A stretch of 27,026 nucleotides of DNA, taken from positions 1-27,026 of the forward strand of contig CAZBUH010000014.1 in assembly GCA_964495095.1 (NCBI GenBank), written 5' to 3'. Shown here piece by piece: positions 7,041 to 14,127 of the stretch. Each line of letters opens with the position of its first letter. The first letter of the stretch is position 1. The notes beneath the pieces are model-generated. The model was not told where the DNA came from. It saw only the letters and a program-made list of their open reading frames with translations, and did not search any database. The stretch comes from CAZBUH01 sp964495095 (lineage in GTDB: Bacteria; Bacillota; Clostridia; Oscillospirales; Oscillospiraceae). The position numbers and the translations under genes were made by a program.

Positions 7041-8405
7041 TCATTGGTGAATTATATATTTCCGGGTTTTCCACCTGCCGCTTATGAAGTATACAATACA
7101 TATTATCACCGGCACAAAGCCGGCGGCGGCGTCACCGTACAGGTAGCCCAGCCAGCCCATACCCATCACCCTGCCGAAAAGCACGGCAAAGCCTATCCGT
7201 CCTACTACCCCGTCCAGCACGGCGGTGACGAAGTTCAGCCTGTAATTGCCGCTGCCGTCTATCAGCCCGTTGCTGGGCGCCCGCAGCGCGCTGCCGAAAA
7301 AGAGCAGGAACATCAGCGGGAGCATGGTCAGGCAGGCGTCCAGCACCTCCCGGTCCGTGGAGAAGATGCCGAATATCGCCTCCGGGAAGAGCAGCACCAC
7401 TCCGCTCAGGATAACGGCGACGGTCAATGTTATCGTCAGCGCAATCCGCAGGATTTTCGGCACCCTGTCATACGCTTCAGCGCCGATATTCTGCCCGATA
7501 AAGGTGCTGGCCGAAGCATTGATGGCGTTTGAGAAAAGATTTATTATCAGGTTCATTTTGCTCTCTATCCCCGACACGCCGGAGACCACCACACCGTAGA
7601 CATTGACGCTGGCATCCACAAACAGCTTGGAGAAGGTGATGGAGGCGGATTTGATAGCCATGGGTACCCCCAGCTTGAGCAAGGCTCTGAACATCTCCCT
7701 GCTGGGCCGCAGGGCCTTCCGGTCCATGGGAAAGCCCAGCCGGTCCCGCCGCAGGAACAGGAAAAGCATCCCCCACACAAAGCTGACGCCCTGGCCGATC
7801 ACCGTGGCGAGGGCAGCGCCAAAAGCGCCCATCCCCAGCCGGACCACGAACACTATATCCAGAATCAAATTCAGGATGGCCGCCGTCGCCACAAACAGGA
7901 ACGGGTGGCGGGAATCGCCCATGCCGCGAAGCACGGCGCTTACCGCGTTGTAGCCATAAATAAAGAGCAGCCCCACCATGCAGACAGTGGCATAACGGAG
8001 CGTGTCGTCCCACACCTCCGCCGGCGTATTCATCCACCCCAGCAGCGTCTCCCGGAAAATCAGGCAGACCACGCCCAATATCACTGCGGAAAAGAACAGG
8101 AATGTAAACAAAGTCCCCATGATTTTCCCCACATCGGCCCGGCGGCCGGCGCCCACGTGCTGGGCAATTATAATTTGGCCGGCGTTGGAAAAGCCCATAG
8201 CGATAAAGGTCAGCATAGTCAGCACATCGCCGCCTATAGACACGGCCGACAGCCCGTTTTTCCCCACGTACTGCCCCACTACGATCATGTCCACCATATT
8301 ATAGACAGCCTGGAGCAGATTGGAGCAGAACAGCGGCAAAGCGAAGCCCGCCATGCCCTTAAAAATACTTCCTTTTGTAAAATCCCTGATGTATCCGGAT
8401 GCCAT
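7041..8405 (-). CDS. MATE-family multidrug efflux transporter
   Basis: Polytopic exporter of 454 residues with the two-lobed, roughly 12-helix MATE layout. The first lobe opens GSIFKGMAGFALPLFCSNLLQAVYNMVDMIVVGQYVGKNG, the classic N-terminal MATE signature, and the second begins around LLKLGVPMAIKS. It probably exports cationic drugs or metabolites by Na+ or H+ antiport. The start at 8405 (MASGYIRDFTKGS) follows an AGAGAGG ribosome site; an extension upstream would add a Lys/Arg-rich, unconserved 31 residues. Its leader has a TATAAT (8454-8459 on the minus strand) and a GAGCCG-GCAA-CGGCTC hairpin (8431-8446) near the likely transcript 5' end. It is not closely similar to the pair of MATE genes near the right end. 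Confidence 0.9.
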   Translation of the reverse strand: MASGYIRDFTKGSIFKGMAGFALPLFCSNLLQAVYNMVDMIVVGQYVGKNGLSAVSIGGDVLTMLTFIAMGFSNAGQIIIAQHVGAGRRADVGKIMGTLFTFLFFSAVILGVVCLIFRETLLGWMNTPAEVWDDTLRYATVCMVGLLFIYGYNAVSAVLRGMGDSRHPFLFVATAAILNLILDIVFVVRLGMGAFGAALATVIGQGVSFVWGMLFLFLRRDRLGFPMDRKALRPSREMFRALLKLGVPMAIKSASITFSKLFVDASVNVYGVVVSGVSGIESKMNLIINLFSNAINASASTFIGQNIGAEAYDRVPKILRIALTITLTVAVILSGVVLLFPEAIFGIFSTDREVLDACLTMLPLMFLLFFGSALRAPSNGLIDGSGNYRLNFVTAVLDGVVGRIGFAVLFGRVMGMGWLGYLYGDAAAGFVPVIICIVYFISGRWKTRKYIIHQ

Positions 8406-8476
8406 ACGCCGCGACCTCTCTGTTTTATTTGAGCCGTTGCCGGCTCTCCCTTTATTATACATCTGTAATGCAAGTG

Positions 8477-8509
8477 CGCGGCAGAATGTGTATTTCACAT
8501 TCTGCCGCG
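8477..8509. terminator. Perfect 14-bp stem-loop
   Basis: CGCGGCAGAATGTG (8477-8490) pairs fully with CACATTCTGCCGCG (8496-8509), loop TATTT. It lies 29 bases beyond the stop of the minus-strand dehydrogenase remnant, so it is probably that gene's old terminator. It lacks a T-run. It could still block read-through toward the MATE gene. Confidence 0.55.
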
Positions 8510-8537
8510 TGTTATTATATAAGCCGCTCCGCCGGGG

Positions 8538-8760
8538 TTATTTATCCTGTATCGTAACGCTTACACGGTACTTATTACCGTCCGCCGCAGCAAAAGCCTT
8601 CTGTATATCGTCAAGTGTAAAGCGTTTGGGCTCAATAAGGGCCTTGACATTTATCAGACGATAGTTTATAAGCCTTGCCGCGATGGCGTAATCGGCCTGG
8701 GTGGCGGAGTGGAGAGCGGACATAACGACGGCGAATGTTATTGCGTTCCGGGGCGTAAAT
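8538..8760 (-). pseudogene. 3' fragment of a zinc-type (MDR) alcohol/polyol dehydrogenase
   Basis: The minus frame gives about 70 residues including ADYAIAARLINYRLINVKAL and RFTLDDIQKAFAAADGNKYR, ending VSVTIQDK. This is the last helix and strand region of medium-chain dehydrogenases (compare AIRLIxSGKIDVKPLI...F.LEDIxKAFE in sorbitol/threonine dehydrogenases). The zinc-binding N-terminal half and the Rossmann GxGxxG segment, some 270 residues, are missing, and there is no ribosome site before any start. It is a 5'-deleted remnant facing the fragment on the other strand. Confidence 0.7.
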
Positions 8761-8835
8761 TACGACATCACGCGCATTGACACATTCGAGGGGTACAAGG
8801 AAGATTTAGTGCTGTATTGCAAAGTGAAAGAGTAA
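8691..8835 (+). pseudogene. 3' fragment of an unidentified plus-strand gene
   Basis: From about 8727 to the TAA at 8833-8835 the plus frame reads NVIAFRGVNYDITRIDTFEG and then YKEDLVLYCKVKE, with balanced, protein-like composition but no start or ribosome site. Upstream the frame runs into the dehydrogenase remnant of the opposite strand and meets a stop at 8688-8690. I do not recognise the family. It looks like the last 35-40 codons of a gene joined here by a deletion or inversion. Confidence 0.45.
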
Positions 8836-8841
8836 AGCAAA

Positions 8842-8872
8842 ACGGGCAAGGAATAAAATGTCCTGCCCGTGC
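8842..8872. terminator. Stem-loop between two gene remnants
   Basis: ACGGGCAAGGA (about 8842-8852) pairs with TCCTGCCCGT (8861-8870) with one bulged A. On the minus strand it is followed by TTTTGCTTTACTC, so it fits a terminator for the minus-strand fragment that stops at 8877-8879. Confidence 0.55.
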
Positions 8873-8876
8873 ATTG

Positions 8877-9045
8877 TTATGCGGGCATTTCACCCGTCAT
8901 AATAAAATTACAATATGCTGTTTTATTCTCCTCTATGAAGTTGACTAATGCTTCAGGTAAAAACAGTTTCCATATTTGTAAGAAAACTTGATACAAACGA
9001 AGGAGGCTTTCATTTATCCGGAAATGCGATGATTGCGGTTGGACG
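8877..9045 (-). pseudogene. 3' fragment of an unidentified minus-strand gene
   Basis: The minus frame ends LVNFIEENKTAYCNFIMTGE and MPA, then TAA (8877-8879), with a terminator a few bases further. Upstream it reads NESLLRLYQVFLQIWKLFLP before losing protein-like character in the AT-rich MarR promoter region. There is no ribosome site or conserved start. I cannot assign a family. Its intact stop and terminator suggest a genuine gene whose 5' part was lost. Confidence 0.35.
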
Positions 9046-9072
9046 CTTTTCCAAAAAAATTGTAAAAATCTA

Positions 9073-9101
9073 TTGACAATAACTATGTGCGGTATTAAAA
9101 T
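9073..9101 (+). promoter_or_regulatory. Consensus sigma-A promoter of the marR-ABC operon
   Basis: Perfect TTGACA (9073-9078), 17-base spacer, TAAAAT (9096-9101). Transcription should start near 9108, just before the palindromes. Confidence 0.8.
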
Positions 9102-9114
9102 AGTCGGCATACAA

Positions 9115-9149
9115 ATAATTCGCGTGCGAATTGTTTGCACACCAATTAT
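9115..9149. promoter_or_regulatory. Overlapping palindromes, candidate MarR operator
   Basis: AATTCGC-GT-GCGAATT (9117-9132) is a near-perfect 16-base palindrome. It overlaps a second dyad, AATTG (9129-9133) with CAATT (9143-9147). Both lie right after the -10 element and before the regulator's start, where bound MarR protein would block transcription. Confidence 0.65.
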
Positions 9150-9185
9150 TTTTGGCGTTAATAATCCGGAAAGGAGTTGGAAAAT

Positions 9186-9677
9186 TTGGACAGCAGCCCG
9201 CGGGAAATACCGCTTCAATGGCTTTTCCACGATATGCACAAGGCGCACAGGCGCGCGGCCCGGGAAATCCTTATGAAATATAACTTTAAGGACCCGGGGC
9301 AGCCCAGACTGCTCGATGTGCTTGAGGAATACGGTAAGGACGGAGTTTTCGCCACCCAGAAGCAGCTTGCGGATATGCTGCATATATCTCCCTCAACGAT
9401 AACGGCTACCCTCAAGTATCTTGAAAAGCAGGGATATGTTGAAAAGCTGCCCGACGAAAAAGATTTGAGACGGAATCATATCGCCCTCACAAAAAAGGGG
9501 ATGGAGGTGTCCCATCTTGTCCGCGACGAGCTTTGGAGAGTTGACAGGGCAATGTTCAGGGGCTTTTCCCCCGAGGAGGAGGAGACGGCGGCGGACATTT
9601 TCGGCAGGGTGATAAAGAATTTGGGCGAATACGCCAGGTCCGTTAAAACACAGCAGGAAGGGGCTGAGCGCAGTTGA
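9186..9677 (+). CDS. MarR-family transcriptional regulator
   Basis: Winged-helix repressor of 163 residues. The DNA-binding core is QKQLADMLHISPSTITATLKYLEKQGYVEKLPDEKDLRRNHIALTKKG, with the MarR wing residues D-R-R, flanked by helices for dimer formation. The start is the TTG at 9186 with AAGGAG nine bases upstream; the earlier in-frame TTG at 9177 would directly abut the ribosome site. The stop overlaps the TTG start of the first ABC gene (TTGA), giving translational coupling. MarR proteins next to multidrug exporters usually repress their own operon until the exported compound binds, and the palindromes at 9115-9149 fit this. Confidence 0.92.
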   Translation: MDSSPREIPLQWLFHDMHKAHRRAAREILMKYNFKDPGQPRLLDVLEEYGKDGVFATQKQLADMLHISPSTITATLKYLEKQGYVEKLPDEKDLRRNHIALTKKGMEVSHLVRDELWRVDRAMFRGFSPEEEETAADIFGRVIKNLGEYARSVKTQQEGAERS

Positions 9678-11422
9678 TAAAAAAATTAGCGAAATTCATC
9701 GGCAAGTATAAGGTATACGCCATCCTGACGCCTCTGCTGGTCATGGTGGAGACGATAGGCGAGCTTATGCTTCCGAATATGATGTCCAACATAGTGGACA
9801 TTGGGGTTCAAAACAGCGACAAGGCATATATGTTCCGCACGGGAGCCATAATGCTTGGCATCGCCGTTATATCGCTTCTGGGGGGCCTGTACAGCGCAAA
9901 AACCGCGGTGACGGCCAGCCAGGGCTTCGGCGCGGAGCTCAGGAAAAAGCTCTACAGCCAGGTACAGAAGTTCTCCTTCGCGGATATAGACAGATTCAGC
10001 ACCGCGTCCCTTGTGACAAGGCTTACAAACGACGTAAAGACCGTGCAGCAGATAGTGCAGATGATGCTGAGAGTGCTTGTAAGGGCGCCGTCCCTTATGA
10101 TAGTGGGCGTCGCAATAGTTTTCAGCCACAGCTGGAAGCTGGCCCTCATTTATCTGGTGGCGCTGCCGGTGCTGTTTGTGATAATCCGGGCACTTATGAA
10201 CAGCGTTCACTATCTGTTCAAAAAGGCACAGGAGAGTATGGATAACTTAAATTCCACCGTGCAGGAAAACCTTATAGCCATCCGGGTGGTAAAGTCCTTC
10301 GTCCGGGAAAACTATGAGCGGAAGAAATTTAAAAAGGTAAACGACGCCTACACGGACTCGTTTATAAGGGCGCTTACTATAAATATCCTTATAAACCCAT
10401 TCTCAACTCTCATACTGAACGCGGTCACCATCTGCCTTTACTGGTTCGGCGGCAATTTTGTGGGAGCCGGGGAGTTGGACGTGGGCGAGCTTATGGCGAT
10501 AATCACATATCTAAACCAGATAATGATGAGCGTTATGATGTTCTCCATGGTGCTTATGGATATGTCCAGGGCAAAGGCCTGCGCCACACGTATAATCGAG
10601 GTGCTGGACACTGAGCCCAGCGTCGTAGACCCCGAGATTATCGACGACGAGGCCGACATGAGAATAAAGGGCGGTATCGAGTTTAAAAACGTGGACTTCC
10701 GCTATCCGGCCACAAACGAGAACGAGTACATACTGCACAACGTGAGCTTTTCTGCGGAGCCGGGCCAGACGGTGGCGGTAATAGGCGGCACAGGCTCGGG
10801 AAAATCCTCCCTTGTAAACCTGATACCGAGGTTTTACGACGCCTGCGGCGGCCAGGTGCTCATAGACGGCAGGGATGTGCGTGATTACGGCATACACAAT
10901 CTCCGGGAGAATATCGGCATGGTACTCCAGAAAAACGTGCTGTTTACCGGCACCATCAGGGATAATATGAAATGGGGCAACTCCGACGCCACTGACGAGG
11001 AGATATGCGCCGCTTTAAGGGACGCCCAGGCGTACGATTTTGTAATGTCCTTCCCGGATAAGCTGGACACCATGATAGTACAGGGGGGCACCAACGTGTC
11101 CGGCGGCCAGAAGCAGAGGCTGTGCATAGCCAGAGCCATGCTGAAAAAGCCGAAGATACTCATTCTTGACGATTCCACCAGCGCTGTCGATTCGGACACT
11201 GAGTCCAGAATAAGGCATTCCTTCTCCACTACCCTCAAGGACTGCACCGTTATCATAATCGCCCAGCGCATAAGCTCCGTCTCCGGGGCCGACAAGATAG
11301 TTGTGCTGGACGACGGCCAGATAGAGTCTGTGGGAAACCACAGGGAGCTTATGTCCATAAGCCCCATCTATCAGGAGATTTACACCTCGCAGCAGGAAGG
11401 GGGCAAAATAGGAAATGGCTGA
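9674..11422 (+). CDS. ABC half-exporter with degenerate ATPase site (heterodimer subunit 1)
   Basis: Protein of 582 residues: six membrane helices (about 1-320), then an ATPase domain. Visible are Walker A GGTGSGKSS (about 371-379), signature VSGGQ (about 475) and Walker B LILDDSTSAVD (about 497). The catalytic Glu after Walker B is Asp, and the switch His is Gln (IIIAQRIS), so this half forms a non-hydrolysing site and needs a partner. These substitutions match the degenerate half of heterodimeric exporters such as TM287/288, LmrCD and BmrCD. Start is TTG at 9674, overlapping the regulator's stop, with AAGG-rich sequence upstream. It overlaps the second subunit gene by 8 bases. Likely substrates are drugs, lipids or peptides. 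Confidence 0.92.
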   Translation: MIKKLAKFIGKYKVYAILTPLLVMVETIGELMLPNMMSNIVDIGVQNSDKAYMFRTGAIMLGIAVISLLGGLYSAKTAVTASQGFGAELRKKLYSQVQKFSFADIDRFSTASLVTRLTNDVKTVQQIVQMMLRVLVRAPSLMIVGVAIVFSHSWKLALIYLVALPVLFVIIRALMNSVHYLFKKAQESMDNLNSTVQENLIAIRVVKSFVRENYERKKFKKVNDAYTDSFIRALTINILINPFSTLILNAVTICLYWFGGNFVGAGELDVGELMAIITYLNQIMMSVMMFSMVLMDMSRAKACATRIIEVLDTEPSVVDPEIIDDEADMRIKGGIEFKNVDFRYPATNENEYILHNVSFSAEPGQTVAVIGGTGSGKSSLVNLIPRFYDACGGQVLIDGRDVRDYGIHNLRENIGMVLQKNVLFTGTIRDNMKWGNSDATDEEICAALRDAQAYDFVMSFPDKLDTMIVQGGTNVSGGQKQRLCIARAMLKKPKILILDDSTSAVDSDTESRIRHSFSTTLKDCTVIIIAQRISSVSGADKIVVLDDGQIESVGNHRELMSISPIYQEIYTSQQEGGKIGNG

Positions 11423-13577
11423 TATCAAAAATACCGCTGAAAACCAGAAGGTAAAGAGCAGAAAGCTCAGGACGAAAAAGACAAAGGAGCGGGATCCGGA
11501 GGACGACGAGGAGACCTACAACGACCATGTGGGCGGAGGCGGCCCCGGCAGGGCCAGGGATTTCAGAAAGCCCAGGGACACCAGGGGCACTATGCTGAGA
11601 GTGCTGAGCTATACCCTCAGCGATAAGAAGATCGTGGGCGTTGTGCTTATCATGATGGCCATATCCTCTGTTTGCAGCCTTGCGTCGTCTTACTTCCTGA
11701 AGCCGATAATAGACGACTACATATTCCCCGATTTTGACGCAAAGGGCCTGGCGACACGGCTGGTCATGCTGGCCGCCATATATCTGGCCGCGATAGCGGC
11801 TACATATTTCCAGAGCAGGCTTATGGTAAACCTTGCCCAGCGCACTACCAACCGCATACGGGCCGATCTCTTCGATAAGCTCCAGAACCTGCCCATAAGC
11901 TATTTTGACGCGCATACCCACGGCGAGCTTATGAGCCGCTTTACAAACGATATGGATAACGTCCAGATAGCGTTAGAGCAGGTCATAACCAACTTTATAA
12001 CAAGTATCATAACCTTTGTGGGCACCATTTGCCTTATGATTTACGTAAGCTGGAAGATGTTCATAATCACCATGGTGGTCATTGCGGCGGCGATGGTGAT
12101 AGTAAAGCGCATGGGCAAAAAGAGCAAACGGCTCTTTAAGCGCCAGCAGGCATCTCTCGGTATGCTGAACGGCTATATCGAGGAGCTTGTGGAGGACGTT
12201 AAGGTGGTAAAGGCCTTCAACTACGAGGAACAGTCGGAGGCGGAGTTCCAGAAGCTCAACCTGGAGTATCAGGGGAACGCCACCGCGGCAAACACAGTGG
12301 CCATGAAGGTAATGCCCATAATGAACAGCCTTATGAACGGGTGCTACGCCGTTACGGCCGTGGCGGGCGGGCTTTTCGTCATAGCCACCGGCGGGCTGGC
12401 CGGCGCGGCCGGCTCCTTCACCGTGGGCTCCCTGGGCGTGTACCTTAACTACACAAAGCAGGTGGCCCAGCCAATAAACAATATGTCAAACCAGGTGGTA
12501 AACCTCCTGTCGGCGCTGGCCGGCGCGGAGCGCATCTTCCGCGTTATAGACACCGACCCGGAGCTGGACGAGGGCAATATAACCCTGATGCCCGTGGTTA
12601 AAAACAGCGACGGGACCATGACCGAGACAGATAAGCTCACCGGCGCCTGGGCCTGGAAAATACCAATGGATGAATATCTCACCAAGGTGGATTTGAGAAA
12701 AAGCGGCATGAGCGCCGACCTTATCTACATGGCCGCCGGGAATATGGAGAGCGACGACCCGGAGATAACCGCCGCCCAGTTGGCTTTCCGGGAGGGCATG
12801 GCCCGGCACGGGGAGTGTAAGGGGAAATTCCAGTACATAGAGCTTAAGGGCGACGTGCGGCTTAAAGACGTGCATTTCGAGTATGTGGAGAATAAGCCGG
12901 TCCTTAAAGGCATAACCGTAAGGGCAAAGCCCGGCGAGAAGATAGCCTTCGTAGGCTCCACCGGCGCCGGCAAGACAACCATCACAAACCTTATAAACAG
13001 GTTTTACGATATCCAGAGCGGCACCATCACCTACGACTCCATAGATATAAAGGATATCAAAAAGGACGACCTGCGGCACAGCCTGGGCATAGTCCTCCAG
13101 GATACAAACCTCTTTACGGGCACCGTTATGGATAACATCCGGTACGGACGCCTTGAGGCCACCGACGAGGAGTGCATAAAGGCGGCGAAGGACGCAAACG
13201 CCGACGGCTTTATAAGAAAGCTGCCCCACGGCTACGACACGGTGATATCCGCAAACGGCGGCAACCTGTCCCAGGGCCAGCGGCAGCTTCTGGCAATAGC
13301 CAGGGCGGCGGTGGCAAATCCCCCTGTTATGATACTGGATGAGGCCACCTCCTCCATCGACACGAGGACGGAAAAACACATCGAAAAGGGCATGGACGCC
13401 CTGATGCAGAACAGGACTGTTTTCGTAATCGCCCACAGGCTCTCAACGGTGAAGAACTCCCAGTCCATAGCCGTTTTGGAGCACGGCGAGATAATAGAGC
13501 AGGGCAGCCATCAGGAGCTTCTGGAGCAGAAGGGGAGGTATTATCTTCTCTATACCGGCCAGAACGAGCTTGAATAG
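11415..13577 (+). CDS. ABC half-exporter with consensus ATPase site (heterodimer subunit 2)
   Basis: Protein of 720 residues. A highly charged N-terminal extension of about 60 residues with a glycine patch (HVGGGGPGRARDF) precedes six membrane helices. The ATPase domain has Walker A GSTGAGKTT (about 514), LSQGQRQ signature (about 617), Walker B MILDEATSSID with the catalytic Glu (about 638) and switch His in IAHRLS. The LSQGQ signature together with an intact Glu is the pattern of the active partner in TM288-like pairs. An insertion of roughly 90 residues (about 395-485: TETDKLTGAWAWKIPMDEYL onward) separates the membrane and ATPase domains and is absent from subunit 1; similar inserts occur in clostridial relatives and their role is unclear. 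AGGAAGGGGG lies before the ATG inside the first gene. Confidence 0.93.
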   Translation: MADIKNTAENQKVKSRKLRTKKTKERDPEDDEETYNDHVGGGGPGRARDFRKPRDTRGTMLRVLSYTLSDKKIVGVVLIMMAISSVCSLASSYFLKPIIDDYIFPDFDAKGLATRLVMLAAIYLAAIAATYFQSRLMVNLAQRTTNRIRADLFDKLQNLPISYFDAHTHGELMSRFTNDMDNVQIALEQVITNFITSIITFVGTICLMIYVSWKMFIITMVVIAAAMVIVKRMGKKSKRLFKRQQASLGMLNGYIEELVEDVKVVKAFNYEEQSEAEFQKLNLEYQGNATAANTVAMKVMPIMNSLMNGCYAVTAVAGGLFVIATGGLAGAAGSFTVGSLGVYLNYTKQVAQPINNMSNQVVNLLSALAGAERIFRVIDTDPELDEGNITLMPVVKNSDGTMTETDKLTGAWAWKIPMDEYLTKVDLRKSGMSADLIYMAAGNMESDDPEITAAQLAFREGMARHGECKGKFQYIELKGDVRLKDVHFEYVENKPVLKGITVRAKPGEKIAFVGSTGAGKTTITNLINRFYDIQSGTITYDSIDIKDIKKDDLRHSLGIVLQDTNLFTGTVMDNIRYGRLEATDEECIKAAKDANADGFIRKLPHGYDTVISANGGNLSQGQRQLLAIARAAVANPPVMILDEATSSIDTRTEKHIEKGMDALMQNRTVFVIAHRLSTVKNSQSIAVLEHGEIIEQGSHQELLEQKGRYYLLYTGQNELE

Positions 13578-13599
13578 CCTTTTCCCATACAGCAATTAT

Positions 13600-13633
13600 A
13601 GCGCCCCGGAGACATACGCCTCCGGGGCGCTTT
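13600..13633 (+). terminator. Terminator of the marR-ABC operon
   Basis: AGCGCCCCGGAG (13600-13611) pairs with CTCCGGGGCGCT (13620-13631), loop of 8 bases, then TTT. A further T-rich stretch is at 13648-13659. It lies 22 bases after the second ABC gene. Confidence 0.8.
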
Positions 13634-13660
13634 GATGCGTGCCGTACTTTTACTTTTTTG

Positions 13661-13689
13661 TTGACAGCAGGAGGGAAATAAAGTATATT
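13661..13689 (+). promoter_or_regulatory. Consensus promoter of the fatty acid synthesis operon
   Basis: Perfect TTGACA (13661-13666), 17-base spacer, TATATT (13684-13689). Predicted start near 13696, leaving a leader of about 112 bases before acpP. Confidence 0.8.
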
Positions 13690-13693
13690 ATTA

Positions 13694-13774
13694 ACCGTCA
13701 GGAACCGTAAGATTGTATTTAAAGGGCCGGAAGTGAATAGCTGACGGCATTTCCGGCAATATATTTTACCGTCA
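13694..13774 (+). promoter_or_regulatory. acpP leader with CCGTCA repeats and possible pseudoknot
   Basis: The leader holds ACCGTCA (13694-13700), ACCGTAA (about 13704-13710), the reverse-complement TGCCGTCAG (13741-13749) and ACCGTCA (13768-13774). CCGTCAG (13695-13701) can pair with CTGACGG (13741-13747), while GCCGGAA (13726-13732) can pair with TTCCGGC (13751-13757). The interleaved order makes an H-type pseudoknot possible; alternatively the repeats are protein-binding sites. No recognisable FapR or FabT box was seen. Confidence 0.4.
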
Positions 13775-13807
13775 AAACTTTATATTATTTTATTGGAGGC
13801 AGAAACA

Positions 13808-14032
13808 ATGGCAGTATTTGAGAAAATCGCCGCAATCATCGCTGAGTATAAGGACATAGACGTTTCCGAGATCGATATGGATTCCACCTTCGAGAGCCTC
13901 GACATCGACTCCCTCGACACTGTGGAGATGGTAATGCAGCTTGAGGAAGAACTGGGCGTGGAGCTGGAGCTTGAGGAAAAGCTGAACACCGTAGGTGAGC
14001 TTGTGGCCTTCGTTGAGAACAAGCTTGGCTAA
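13808..14032 (+). CDS. acpP: Acyl carrier protein
   Basis: Acidic four-helix carrier of 74 residues that holds the growing acyl chain on phosphopantetheine. The attachment serine is Ser35 in the LDIDSLDTVEMVM motif. Start at 13808 (MAVFEK) follows TTGGAGG at a good distance; an in-frame TTG at 13793 is part of that ribosome site. It is the first gene of the operon, and stem-loop 14053-14097 after it may raise its yield relative to the later genes. Codon use is dominated by ATC/CTC/GAG, unlike the ATA-rich later genes, as expected for an abundant protein. Confidence 0.97.
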   Translation: MAVFEKIAAIIAEYKDIDVSEIDMDSTFESLDIDSLDTVEMVMQLEEELGVELELEEKLNTVGELVAFVENKLG

Positions 14033-14052
14033 TAAAGAATAAGAAACAGTGA

Positions 14053-14097
14053 GCCGCCCCTTTAAGGCCGTTTTTACGGCCAGGACTGAGGGGCGGC
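14053..14097 (+). other. Two-tier stem-loop between acpP and fabK
   Basis: GCCGCCCCT (14053-14061) pairs with AGGGGCGGC (14089-14097), and inside it GGCCGT (14066-14071) pairs with ACGGCC (14076-14081) around a TTTT loop. There is no T-run, so mRNA 3'-end protection or partial termination after acpP is more likely than full termination. Confidence 0.65.
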
Positions 14098-14127
14098 GCG
14101 TTAGCTTGCTTGAAAGGAAACCGCGTT

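Noticed and set aside
12486..13436. Long minus-strand frame opposite the second ABC gene
   Set aside because: It mirrors a well-defined ABC ATPase domain and is explained by codon bias.
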